A stretch of DNA of 64,000 nucleotides from Sapria himalayana (lineage: Eukaryota > Streptophyta > Magnoliopsida > Malpighiales > Rafflesiaceae), in NCBI GenBank assembly GCA_029783825.1, contig JAREIK010003428.1, positions 32,501 to 96,500 on the forward strand. The letters are read 5' to 3'. How positions within the stretch are numbered: the first letter of the stretch is position 1; each line of letters begins with the position of its first letter. Shown here one piece after another: positions 34,688-46,671 of the stretch. The notes under the pieces are model-generated. The model had not been told where the DNA came from. It ran no database searches and was given only the letters and a program-made list of their open reading frames with translations. Made by a program: the position numbers and the translations under genes.

Positions 34688-37345
34688 ATCTGTTTATCTA
34701 TCTTTCTATCAATCTATATATCTATCTCTGTCTTCTAATTATCTGTCTACCTCTCTATCTGTCTATTTGTCGATATGTCTATCTAAGTGTCTATCTTTCT
34801 AGCTACCTATATATATATCAATCAAACTGTCTATTTGTCCATCTATCTATATATCTATATCTATATCTATCATATTGTTTATCTATTTAGCGAATGATCT
34901 ATCTATCTATATATCTATCTTTCAATCTATTTATCTATATGTTTATGTATTTTTCTATCTATCTTTTTATCTCTTTGTCTATCTATCTATCTTTTTGTCT
35001 TTCTAAGATCTTTTAATCTTAAAATTTATGAATCTCTCTATATGTATGTATGTATATCTATCTATCTATATATTTGTTTAACGATCTAACTATCTAACTA
35101 TCTAACTATCTATCTATCTATCTATCTTTCTATCAGTCTTTCTATCTATTTGTCTATCAATCAATAAATCTATCTATCTATTAGTCTTTGTGTCTATATG
35201 TCTCTCAGTTTATTTATTTATATGTCTATTTATCTATCTATGTGTTTATCTATCTATCTATCGATCTAATTATCTATTGATCTAGCTATCTATTTTTCTA
35301 TCTGCCTAAATGTCTATCTATCTGTCTATATATCTATCGATCTATCTGGCTATCTATTTATATATCTATATGTCTATCTTTCTATCTATCTATCTATCTA
35401 TGTGTCATATATGTTTTTCAATTTATCTATTTATATATCTATCTATCTTTCTATGTGTATTTCTATCTATGTATCTTTCTATCTATTTATCTATCTATCT
35501 ATCTATCTATCTATATATCATATTATATCTTAATCTATATATCTATTTGTGTGCCTAAATTTCTATTTATCAGTCTATATGTCTATCTATCTTTATGTAT
35601 ATCTATCTATCTGTCTATATGTCTATCTATCTATCTACTATCTTTCTATCTATCTATATGTCTATCTATCTATCCCTCTGTGTGTATGTCTATGTGTATA
35701 TCTATATATGTCTCATTCTATCAATTGTCTATCTATCAATTTAAATATCAGTCTATTTATCTATATGTATATTTGTCTATATGTCTATCTCTATCTATCT
35801 ATCTATCTTTTTAAGTGTTTATGTTTCTATCTATCTCTCTATCAGACAATCTATTTATCTATCTATATATCTATCTATCACTTTATATATCTCCCTATCT
35901 ATCAATATGTCTGCCTATCTATCTATCTATCTATATGTCTACCTATCAATCAATCAATCTATCTATCTATCTATCTGTCTATTTGTCTATCTATATATCT
36001 ATTAATCTATGTGTCTATTTGTCTATTAGTCTATCAGTCTAAGTGTTTATCACTTTATTTATCTATCTATCTATTTGTCTATTTGTCTATCTATCTATCT
36101 ATTTAACTATCTATCAGTCTATTAGTCCATCTATCTATCTATTTGTCTAAGAGTCTATTAGTCTATATGTTTTTCTATCTATATATCTAGATATGTAACT
36201 ATCTAATTATCTGTCTTCCGTTCTTTCAGTAATACTATGTAACTATTTTTTGTGTATTAGCTTATTTTCTATCTTTCTTTTTTGAATATCTATGTGTTTT
36301 TGTGTATATCTATCTATTTGTTTATCTATATTTTTATCTATCTATCTATCTATTTTTCTACCAGTTAAATATCTATCTTTCTATTTGTCAATCAATCTAT
36401 CTCTCTATCTTTGTATATGTCTTATAGTTTATCATTCTTTCACTATATGTGTTTATGTTTCTATCTATTTATCTATCTATCTATTTTATTAGGTATACGT
36501 CTATCTATCTATATGTCTATCTATCTATCTTTCTGTCTATATATGTATCAATCTATATATCTATCTATCCATCTCTCTTTATGTCTATCTGTATATCTAT
36601 CTATCTTTTTGTCTATATGTCAATCTTTCTATCAATTGTTCTATGTAATATTCATACTATCTATCTTTCTATCTATCTGTCTACCTATCTTTATATCTAT
36701 AAATCTATCAGTCATTCTATCTATATATATATTTAAATATATATCCATCTATCTATCTACCTATCAATCTATATTTATATTTATTTTTCTATCTATCTAT
36801 CTGTTTATATGTCTATCTATCTATATATCTATGCATCTATCTATTAATTTTTCTAACTGTCTCTCTATAAATCTTTCCTTCAATATATATGTCTATCTGT
36901 CTTTCTTCTGTATGTATATTATTCTATCAGTCTATATGTTTATATGTCTATTCATCAATCTATCTGTCTATCTCATTAAATTTTAATCAATCTATTAGTC
37001 TAACTATCTATTTGTCTATCTATTTATTTTTTCAATTACAAATTTGTCTCTATATCTATGTGCATATCTATCTATCTATCTATATGTATATTTTTCTATA
37101 TGCCTGTATATTTATTTTTCTATCTATCAATCTATCAATTTAACAATCTCTTTATATTTCTATATACTAATTCATTAACTATCTAACTATGTATTTATCT
37201 ATCTATTTATCTATCTATGTGTCTATATTTCTAACTATTAACTGACTTTCTATCTTTCAGTTTATAAATCTATCAATCTATCTATCTATATGTCTCTTTA
37301 TGTATCTTTCTATTTTCCTATATTTCTATTTATCTATTTGTTTAT
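25950..37345 (+). repeat. 11.4-kb imperfect TATC (GATA) tetranucleotide array
   Basis: An almost uninterrupted array of TATC with TGTC, TTTG, TATA and AATC variants, always in the same orientation over 11.4 kb. Runs of (TA)n occur at about 27219-27247, 28013-28051, 30729-30752, 34238-34262 and 34650-34684, and (TG)n at 34263-34297. TATC repeats have no stop codon in any + frame and translate as Tyr-Leu-Ser-Ile, which creates dozens of spurious open frames. The array begins directly after the ARF fragment and ends at the Ty1-copia fragment near 37345. Confidence 0.95.
34238..34297. repeat. Compound TA/TG microsatellite inside the TATC array
   Basis: A pure (TA)n run passes directly into a pure (TG)n run of about 35 bases, the only clean dinucleotide TG tract in the array. 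Confidence 0.9.
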
Positions 37346-37560
37346 TAGCTAAAAAAAACCTAGGAGATATGCCCTTCCTATATGCCTAGCTAAAGGCATA
37401 TAGGAACTCTCATTAAAGGAGAAAATATAATGATGGATATAATGATGGATTCACTTCACATGGATAAACCAACTCTATAAATCTAAGTCAAGATAATTTA
37501 AAATTCACATCCTTGAGCATGCCATCTTCACCTAGATGGATTCCCTTGGAAAATTATGAG
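37346..37560 (+). other. Junction sequence, possible gag remnant
   Basis: Non-repetitive sequence between the array and the recognisable pol. It contains a short inverted pair (ATATGCC...TATATGCCTAGCTAAAG near 37370-37400). No frame is long enough to assign. Confidence 0.35.
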
Positions 37561-39960
37561 TTAAAATTCAGCTGTTCACAAAGCTGAGTATCCTCAAATG
37601 AGAATTAAATTAAAAACATTGAAACCTTATTTTGGTAATGATTGCATTCTTGTTGGAGATAGAGAAGCATTACTAATTACTTACTATACTGGTAATGTAT
37701 CTCTTAACATTCATCATGATAAATTAAATTTTAAAAATATTTTAGTAGTTCTTGAGATAAAAAATAATTTATTATCTGTTAGTCAACTTATTCATGATAA
37801 TGTTTATTATTTGAATTAAACTATTTATATTTTTGTTATCAAGGATTCCATATAGTAGATAATGACAAATTATCATAAATAAGAATTCTTTTTATCCTTT
37901 AACATGAAAAAAGTGAAAATTATATTATTACAAAATCTCAAGTATTATACTCAAAAATTTGGTATGCTCATTTAGTGCATCCTAATTATGTCTTTTTAAA
38001 GAATTTAGAGAATAAAAAGGTTATTACTATTTTTAATTGGATAGTTAAGGATACTCCTTGCACTAATTATCAACTTGGAAATTATCACAAAGGTTTATTT
38101 AATAAATCAAAAACTACTATGAGTTTTCATTTTAAAAAAAATTCATAGTGATATATTTTGCACAATACTTCTTTTTTCCACACATAAATTTTAATACAAT
38201 GTTATTTTTATTGATGATTTTATCAGATACTTATGTGTATATCCTTTAAGCTATAAATCTAATGTTTACACATGTTTTCTAAATTTTCAAATGTTTGTGA
38301 AAACTTTTTGATAAAAACTTTGTAATATGATGGAGGAGATGAGTTTTCTTCAAGTAATTTTTCAAATCATTTGCTTCAATATGAGATAAAAAAAATATCA
38401 TATTTACATACCCATGAACAAAATGGATTAGGTGATTAGCTGAGATAAAATACTGACATATTGTAGAAATAAGTTTTACTCTTGTTTTTCATGCTAATGT
38501 CCCTTTAAAATCTAGTTGATACCTTCTTAATTGCTACTTATGTCTTATCTTATTAACAGACTACATCTATTTTCTATTGGTAATAATTATCAATATTTTA
38601 AATTATTTGGTTACCATCCAAGTTACTATATCTTATGTGTTTTTGGTATACTCTTCTTTATTTATTTAAAAAGCTCTAACATGCACAAATCTTCAAAAAA
38701 GGTTGTACCTTGTTCTTTTTTTAGGATATAATTTTTTACAAAAATTTTATAGATGTCTTTATCCACCATCAAATTATATTAACATTTCTCAACACGTAGT
38801 CATTAATGAGATTTGTTTTCTCTATATAAAAAATGAATTATCTTTCTTTCATAATCTTTCCATTACAACTTTTTCTAATCTTGATGAATAGTTTTCAAGA
38901 ATTGTCTTTATTATTGGCAATGATCCTAAGACACTAAAAAAAATACTCTCAAGGTTCTCCATCAGCATACCTTCCGTGCAAGAAGAACTTGTTACTATTC
39001 ATGCTAATAACACTTAGGACTTTAGGGTACAAACCTTCTAATGTTAATGTTATTGGCAAAAAAATTGTATATTGCACCAAATTCAAAGAATATGATATGA
39101 TTGATTGCTTTAAAGCATGTTTAGTTGCTAAGAGATTTTCCCAAATTTCTAGACTTGATTTTGGTGAAACATTTAGTCCTTCAAGGCTGCCACTAGTCAT
39201 CTCATCCTCTCTATTGTCAAGAATCTTTTCCTAATTGGTTATCTCTTTGAGAAGATTTTCATGAAATAATCTCCTAGTTTTGTGAGAACAATCTGCATGC
39301 ATTGTGTTTGTCTTCTGCATAAGTCTACATATGGCCTTAAAGAAGCCCCTTGTGCTTGGGTTGCTAAACTTTTGTCGAAAATTATTTTTTTGTTTTAAAT
39401 TCAGTCAAGCTGATAACTTTTTATTCATTCATCACGCTTACTTATCTTGTCCTCTTTCTTGTTTATCTTGTTGATAAAATTTTATTGGTAATGACCACTT
39501 TTTTATATCTTAACTCATTACTTGACTAAATAATGATTTCTCTTTGAAGTATTTATGCAATCTCAATTATTTTATGGGGATAGAGGTTAAAATTTTCCGA
39601 TGCCTCTTTATTTACTCAAATTAAATATGCACATGACTTGTTAGTTAAAACAAACATGCTTGATGCTACAAAAAAAATTTCCTCATTGTCCACAAACCTA
39701 CTCCTCTTATAGATGATGAACATCTCACATATCTTATAACTTACCAACGACTTTGTGGGTCCCTTTTAATGTCTCTCATTAACTCGCCTTGATCATAGTT
39801 ATGTTGTAAACTTAGTCAATTAACACTTCCAAAATCCAAACATGGACTTTCATGTAGTCAAACACATACTTAGTTGCATCAAGGAAACCCTCACATGTGG
39901 TTTGAAATATTTATAATAAATTTTACTTACTTTTAATGCCTTTTGTAATGTAGATTAAGT
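37561..39960 (+). pseudogene. Ty1-copia pol fragment, heavily decayed
   Basis: In order and across many frames: pre-integrase (NIHHDKLNFKNILVVLEIKN, NNLLSVSQLI at 37700-37800; WYAHLVHPNYVFLKNLEN near 37960), then integrase core (HSDIF, then YNVIFIDDFIRYLCVYPLSY near 38140-38260). Integrase C-terminal GYNFLQKFYRCLYPP follows near 38725. Reverse transcriptase comes next (VYCTKFKEYDMIDCFKACLV, AKRFSQISRLDFGETFSPS at 39050-39190; HKSTYGLKEAPCAWVAKL near 39320). A late RT/RNase H part reads YQRLCGSLLMSLINSP near 39750. Gag, protease, the YVDD region and most of RNase H are absent or unreadable. Many stops. Confidence 0.8.
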
Positions 39961-40019
39961 AAGTCATTCTTTTAACTCAACAAATTACTTTTAGTTTTTG
40001 CATCTTTCTTAAATCAAAA

Positions 40020-40470
40020 TACATTAAGTTTGCTTCAAATAAGTAACCTAATATCTCTCATTCTAGTGTATAAGTATAATATCACACCATGGTCACTATT
40101 GTTACTAATCTCATGTGACTCCAATATCTTTTTCATGACATTGGCATTCAACTCGAATGTCACCCTCTCCTTCTTCATGATAATCAAAATGTTATTCACA
40201 CTTATTACATAATCATATTTTTCATGCTTGCATCAAACACATTAAAATTAACTATCATTTTATTCATGAAAATACATCAATTTTGGTTCCAAAAAGTAAC
40301 CTACCATCTCCCACTCTAGTGCATAAACATAATATTGCACTATGGTCACTACTATTGCTAATCTCATGTGACTCCAATATCTTCTCAATGACATTGGAAT
40401 TCAAACTAAACATCAACCTCTCCTCCTTTGTGACAATCAAAATGTTATTCACTTATTACATAATCATATG
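40020..40470. repeat. Two-copy tandem duplication of about 245 bp
   Basis: 40025-40215 and 40270-40460 share TCTCATGTGACTCCAATATC, TTGCTAATCTC-like, ATGACATTGG and AATCAAAATGTTATTCAC blocks in the same order. Reverse-strand frames in both copies are similar (LMFSLNSNVIEKILESHEI in the second copy), but I recognise no family. Confidence 0.7.
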
Positions 40471-40654
40471 TTTCGTGCTTGCATCAAATACATTGAAATT
40501 GACTACCTTTTTATTCATGAAAATGTCAAGTTGAGCTTTTTTTAACTCTGCCATCTTTCCTCTAAAAAATTGTAGATATTTTCATGAAAGTTTTCAATAC
40601 ATCTTATTTAATGACTTTGAATACAAGTTTAGCACTCATTCTGTTGCATTGTCA

Positions 40655-40668
40655 TGCTTGAAGGGGAG
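40655..40668 (+). promoter_or_regulatory. Polypurine-tract-like end of the Ty1-copia fragment
   Basis: CATGCTTGAAGGGGAGTG has the form of the Ty1-copia 3' end (CTTGAGGGGGAGTG). It lies downstream of the pol fragment on the same strand and would place a 3' LTR start at TGAAAATGAAC (40669). The 3' end of that LTR is not recognisable, and no 5' LTR was found. Confidence 0.45.
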
Positions 40669-40669
40669 T

Positions 40670-43480
40670 GAAAATGAACACACTATGAATAAAACCAAAT
40701 AGAGAAAGATCTAGCAAAGAAATATTTTAAGAGATGACTATCACCAGCAACAATCTTCATTTTACTAAAATATCTCTTTATATTTTTTTATTTTTCTAGA
40801 ATCATATTCAGAATATGATCTTTGGATCAAAATTATGTCCTTTCTTTCTATATTTTATTTTCTAGCCGTTAACTTCTTAGCACATAAAAATATATGTAAT
40901 ACTGTAAATTAAACAAGTAATTATTTTTTCATTCAATCATGATTTAAGATCGCCTTTATCACATATATATAAATTTATATGTCATGTGTATCATTTATAA
41001 AATACACATATAAATATATACATCATATATAATAACATCAATATAATAATATATATTTATTGATTTGCATACATATATGCATATGCATATATACATATGA
41101 TGTTGTGTGTGTGTGTGTATAAATGCATTACATTTGCAATATATATATATATATATAAACAATGTATATTAATATAGTTTTATGATGCTGTTTTGCAATG
41201 TAAGTGGTGATTGAAGGAATCTTGAACATTATCCAATAAATTTGATGGAGGGATAATACTATTTGATATATTTTTAATGATAATTACTTGATATTTGTTA
41301 GAATATTTTTGATCGACACTAAAATTTTCCATTAAATGTCATGAAAATCTAACTTTTTTAACTATTTTGTTTAAAATGTGATAAATATTCATGATTTTTT
41401 GTCATTTTATATTTGTTTATATTTTTTATATTTTTTTTTATATTTTTTATATATTGTTGATTTATTTTCAAATCGTTTTACGACAACTTTTTATGACTTC
41501 AATTATTTATGAATATTTTTTTATTTTTTAAAAATTTTACATGTTCATATTTTAGTTTTATATACCATATTTAAATCATTAAAAGTGTACGTTGTTTAAC
41601 TTTTTACTAGCAAGTGTAACAAGAGTTTTTTCTCGTATTCAAAATGAACAATAATTTGTGGAGATATAAAAATATCTACATTTCTATTTTGATGGAGTAG
41701 GATTGATTTTATGATGTCAAATATCAAAGAATTGTTTTGGAATTATAATAAAAAAATCAAGTTTCATAAAACAAATGTTAACATATATCAAAATAAATCA
41801 TATATCATTTAAACTCATATATCATTAAACAAATGTTTGATATTATTTAATATAATTGAAAATTATCAATTTTTATAAAAATCCAACAAATAAAATTGAA
41901 GATCATTGATATGTGGGGAAAAGTCAACTATGGGTGGGTGAAGATTCATCTTGCTTGCTCTTTCATTTGAGAGCTCCTCTTGCACATTTATAAAAAAGTT
42001 TTTTTTTCATTTTTTTATCATTTAAATCTTAAGAGTTATTAGTTTGTATTTTATTTTATTGTTTATTTCTTTCATTATATCTTATAAATTTTCTATTTCA
42101 AATTATTTGTTGTATATTTTATTTTTGTAAGACCAACACATATAATTTAATCATGAACTATAAAAAATATGTTAACATATCTTACATATTTATTGAAAAT
42201 GATTGAAATTGATCTAAAAAAATCATATGCAATAATAAATAGACGTATCATTAATAAAATTTGAATGTGATTAAAAAACATAGACTTGTCATTAAATGCT
42301 ACCAATCATATTTAATCCTTCTCAAGTAATACTAAGAGAATCAATGAATATTGCTCATTGAAAGCATATCATATATTATTAAAAAAAATTCATAATATCA
42401 TTAAAACTAAATAGATTCAATACAAAAAAAAATTATCAGTAGATTTCATTAAATATACATTTTTAAAAGACATCATATAACATTGAATATGTCAGGATGT
42501 ACAATAATGTATTAATGTTATTTGATTCATGGAATATATAAACTTAAGTCATTTTATCTTAAGATATGAATATATTCATTTTTTATAAATGAATAACTTG
42601 TTATCATTGTTATTGTTCTAGATATGAATATGAATTAATTCAAATTAGTTAGAGGTAAGTGATAAGTTAGAGCTATAAGAATAACTTGTTAAAATACTTA
42701 GACATCAATTATTGCTCTACTTTTTTTAGAGGATATGAAGAATCTACATGCATTGACTTTGTAAAAATTATATAAAATTTTTTTCATGATATCTAAAATG
42801 TCTCGTGATTTTCTGATCTTTACTGTGTTTATTGTATATTAAAGTCTATCATATTTATGATTGTTAATATTATCTTAGATAGGAAAATCAAATTACAATC
42901 AATATTAATGAAAATTTGTTATGATAGAAAGATTAATATAATACATAGATGAGTCTTCAAGATCAAATTCCTACATTACAACAAAATATATTTGATGATG
43001 TATATGATAAAATTTAAAGTTGTATAGATCATAATAGATAGATTGAAAATGATTTTATAATTTTAATCATTTTTTGACTTAATGATTTGTAATATTTTTT
43101 ATGTTTTAGTTTTATTTTGAAATATTATATTACCATTTTTTATTTAATAAGTATTAATTATAATTTTAAATTAAAAAATTTTGTAATGTTATTTAATTTT
43201 TTAAATTCATAATTTTAAATTTTTTATATACTAGGTAAGTATGTATATATTTCTGAATTTACATTATGTATACATGTATATACACAATAATTTCTGTCTA
43301 TATACAATGTGTATATGTATATATTCAATATGAGTACATATACACATTGTATGTACATTCTATATACATTATGTATGTATTTTGCATATTGTAATACACA
43401 TTAATTATATTATGTGTATATATAGATACACATAACAATTCACACTTCTATGTTATGTATAATATATTGATATAATCCTG
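40670..43480. other. AT-rich DNA, possible LTR remnant then nothing recognised
   Basis: The first few hundred bases may be 3' LTR. The rest is AT-rich with TA/TG microsatellites (for example 41101-41120) and no gene or terminus. Confidence 0.45.
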
Positions 43481-43690
43481 CCATCATGCTCAGCACTTGC
43501 CACCTCCACACACTGTCCAGGAAACATGGCCCACAGGGGTCTAGGGTCTAGGGCATGGGCCCTTATGAGGTGGACCATGTGCCATGGCTAGGCCCTGAAG
43601 AGCACATGCCTAGCTCTCCTAGTTCAGACCTCGGTTATTCTGGGCTGAGTACGTGCTGGGCCAGGCAATAACCATTCTCATCACAATTGT
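43481..43690. other. GC-rich unassigned segment
   Basis: About 200 bp with GGTCTAGGGTCTAGGGCATG, GTGCCATGGCTAGGCCC and similar, contrasting with AT-rich flanks. Short internal repeats. No coding match and no clear inverted ends; possibly a decayed short transposon. Confidence 0.35.
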
Positions 43691-43729
43691 TGGCAACAAT
43701 TTTAACGAGAATTATAGAGTATTCTAATT

Positions 43730-44450
43730 TCTTTTTTCTTTTAAGTTTGAGGTGATGAATATATATAATATTCATTATATTTATTGCACTATTTTAATTT
43801 TTGAATTTTTTATTTCACTTGTATCTATTCTAGGTAGTGTAGTGCTTATATTGATGGCATACTCCAAACACTTTTACTTTTGTTTTTTAAAAAAACATCA
43901 GGTGTCTTGGGGCAGTCTCCAACATGTTAGCTGAAATGTTGTGGTGGTGGTGGCATTATCACTTTTATTTCCCCCACTTTGATATCATGTTCAAAAATAG
44001 AAATACATGCATTTCGGTGCCTCATTCCTAATGCAACCAAACCTGTCAAAGAGACCAAGTATAATGCCACACAGAAGAATAAATATATAATGAAAATTTA
44101 TCTTCGAGAGTATGTTAGATTTATAAGATAGAAAGCATGTTGTGATTGAATTAGCATCAAGGACATTGAAGATTATATAATTTTGTTTTGGCACTTGTTG
44201 TTTTTTTGTTTTGTTTTGGAAGATAAAAATTCTATTTTTCTAGGCATGTACTATTCTAATTTTCACCGGGCAACTTTTTAAAATTTCTATTTGTCAATTA
44301 GTTTTCTTAAAGTCTGAAGCCTGTGCATTTTGTTAATGCTACTCGGTTTATGCTTACCATGCAGGGTTGGATGTTGTGATAGTGCAATACAAGGCCTCAT
44401 ATGCTAGCTCTTCTGGTGTGCTTATCTTTCTTTTTAGAGTCATGTGGCGC
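43730..44450 (+). other. Gene-like fragments with splice-site-like borders, unidentified
   Basis: Two stretches of balanced composition follow acceptor-like sites. After TATTCTAG (about 43834) comes a frame GSVVLILMAYSKHFYFCFL and KKHQVSWGSLQHVS, then a stop. After TGCTTACCATGCAG (about 44363) comes GLDVVIVQYKASYASSSGVL then IFLFRVMW. Both lie just inside the right arm of the composite. I do not recognise a family; captured host exons are one reading. Confidence 0.3.
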
Positions 44451-45059
44451 ATGACATGCAATGTATATGTACATATACCGAGTATATAAGTATGAATATA
44501 CTCGGTATATACGTATGTATATACTGAGTATATACGTAGGTATATACTGAGTATGAACATAAGTGGGTGCATATATTTATTGTAGACATGTATATATAGT
44601 CATACATACACACCAATTTACACACAAACACACTTTTGAATATATAATTGCTCAGGCTAGTCTGGTCATCATCGTGCATTGCTCACAGATGCAAGTAATA
44701 AAAGCAATGAATATAAGACTTTTCCTAAAGCTTTGGTATGATATTTATGGTCCAGGCCTGCCAGACAAATAGATGTTGGTCTTAAAAATCTTAGTAATTG
44801 TATTGATATGCAATTATCACATGGTACAAAGAGTTCGTATGAGTAAATACGTTTTTTTGCTCTATATTCTGCAATGATTTGTTCTAATTGTACTAGGTCT
44901 TAGAATGATGATGATGATGATGCTCGTGTAGTGTCATGTAATTCTGGTCCAAGAGGAATATTGGGTCATATTTTGGGAGAAGCAGTTTACCCCCTCGTCA
45001 AAAATTTGCTCAATCTCAAGTTCATCAGTCGAGCATCATCGCCCGCCATACTTTTATTA

Positions 45060-45135
45060 TCAGCAGCAGCAGCAACGGCAACAGTGGCTGCGATGGCAGC
45101 AGCAGTAGTGGCGACGGCGGTGACGGTGGTGATAT
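45060..45135 (+). repeat. GC-rich trinucleotide island (short)
   Basis: A CAGCAGCAGCAACGGCAACA-type triplet run, the shortest of the four islands in the CACTA arms. Confidence 0.7.
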
Positions 45136-45639
45136 ATACATATATACTGTAGTATTATATACTTATCAAAACATAATTTTTTTTATTTTGATTTGATTGA
45201 GTGGTTTTAATTTCTTACAGATATGGTACCGCATTGTTGCCCATACAAACCTTGTGTAAGTGAAGGAATTTTTTAGTAGACATGACATGCCGTGACTCGG
45301 ATAGCTTTGTCACAGTAGAAAATTGGTGATAAGAGCAGTAGAGGGAGAGAAAGTAATATCAAAAATAGATAGATTATACTTTATGCACTGTTAGTAGATA
45401 CATTGATGAATATGATGCAATAAAATTTTGTTATTTTTTTTATTTTAATTATGTAAAATATTGTATTAGAATAAGTTATTAAATGATTTTATTTTTTGTT
45501 AATTATAAATTATCATTTATAGTTTTTGTTTATATTCAATTTAATATAAAAATATTAAATTATTTAATTAAAAAATTTTAAAATAAATTAAATTCTGAAA
45601 ATAGTTTTGATATTAAAATAGCTAGGAGAAATTACCTAG

Positions 45640-46010
45640 CTAATTTAGCAAATTTTTCCTAGGTAAATTTGCTAGCGAAAATTCCCCTTGCTAAATTAGC
45701 TAGGAAAATTCCCTAGATAATTAAGCTAGGGAAAATTCCCTAGCTAATTAAGCTAGAGAAAATTTCCTAGCTAATTAAGCTAGGGAAAATTTCCTAGCTA
45801 ATTAAGCTAGAGAAAATTTACTAACTAATTAAGCTAGGAAAAATTTCCTAGCTAATTAATCTAAGGAAAATTCCCTAGCGAATTAAGCTAGGGAAAATTC
45901 CTTTGCTAATTTAGCTAGGGAAAATTCCTTTGCTAATTTAGCTAGGGAATTTTCCTTTGCTAATTTAGCTAGGGAATTTTCCCTAGCTAATTTAGATAGG
46001 GATATCTTTA
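45640..46010 (+). repeat. Tandem palindromic subterminal repeat
   Basis: About thirteen copies of a unit of about 27 bp, AAGCTAGGGAAAATTCCC plus TAGCTAATT, each a near-perfect palindrome in itself. It is a local amplification of the same subterminal motif that occurs singly at 7670-7740 and 21060-21120. Likely TNPA-type binding sites by analogy with En/Spm. Confidence 0.8.
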
Positions 46011-46361
46011 TTTAGTAATAGATTTTCAGTCGCTAAATTTATTTATCTAGGGACTATTTCCATTGCTAATATTTAGCAATGAGCACTTTAGCTTGGGAAA
46101 TCTTCCATCCTTATTTTTGTTTAGCAACGAAAAATCTCATTTAGCTTGTTAATTTAGTGAATGAAATTATTTTTTTAGAAAGAGATTATTTCGTCACTAA
46201 ATTTTTAGCTAGGGACACTTTCATTCGCTAAATTTTAGCGAGAAGTACTTTAGATTGGGAACCAATCCATCTGTAATCCATTGTTATATTCCATTTAGTT
46301 AAAAAAGATGCCCATTTAGCTAGGGGATTATCCCTAGATATATGGGATTTTTCTTGTAATG

Positions 46362-46629
46362 TAGAAAGATAGGTAAATAGTCGGATAGATAGATGAATAG
46401 ATAGAGATATATAGATAGATAGATAGATAGATAGGCAATTAGAAAGATATACTTATACAAAAATAGGTAGATAGACTGATAGATAGATTGATAGATCAAT
46501 AAATAGATAGATAAACTAACATGCAAATTTTCAGATAGACAGAGATAGACAGATCAATTGATAGAAAGATAGATTTATAGAATGATAAACATATAGATAG
46601 CATAGAGATAGATAGATAGACAGACAGAT

Positions 46630-46671
<42 letters not shown>

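Larger units (their letters stand above)
20640..46361. mobile_element. Candidate single large composite CACTA element (25.7 kb)
   Basis: The left end CACTACAAGAAAAATCTC at 20640 and the right end, complement CATTACAAGAAAAATCCC at 46361, match for more than 40 bases including the adjoining TAGCTAGGGA palindrome. The regions 20640-22850 and 44450-46361 are inverted copies of each other over about 2 kb. Between them lie a TNP2-less mirror copy of element A, an ARF gene fragment, the TATC array, a Ty1-copia fragment and gene-like scraps. The 3-base flanks (CCT at the left, TAG at the right) do not match, so two separate, end-to-end broken elements remain possible. Confidence 0.5.
44451..46361 (+). 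mobile_element. Right arm of the CACTA composite
   Basis: The inverted equivalent of 20640-22850, block by block: TATATACTGAG repeats (44460-44560), the coding-like segment (44650-45060), a short triplet island (45060-45135), the ACAGATATGGTACCGC block (45220), the GAGAGAAAG plus ATACATTGATGAAT block (45345-45415), and the AT-rich arm. Palindromic subterminal repeats and the terminus TTTTTCTTGTAATG at 46361 follow. Confidence 0.8.

Noticed and set aside
25887..37143. Dozens of + strand open frames rich in Tyr-Leu-Ser-Ile
   Set aside because: A TATC repeat has no stop codon in any + frame and always spells the same four residues; there are no starts, domains or codon patterns of real genes.
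43836..43852. GTAGTGTAGTG as a possible CACTA right terminus
   Set aside because: Not preceded by TTTTTCTT or subterminal palindromes; more like exon sequence after an acceptor-like site.
20637..46364. Three-base target duplication for the composite
   Set aside because: CCT at the left and TAG at the right do not match, so no duplication is claimed.
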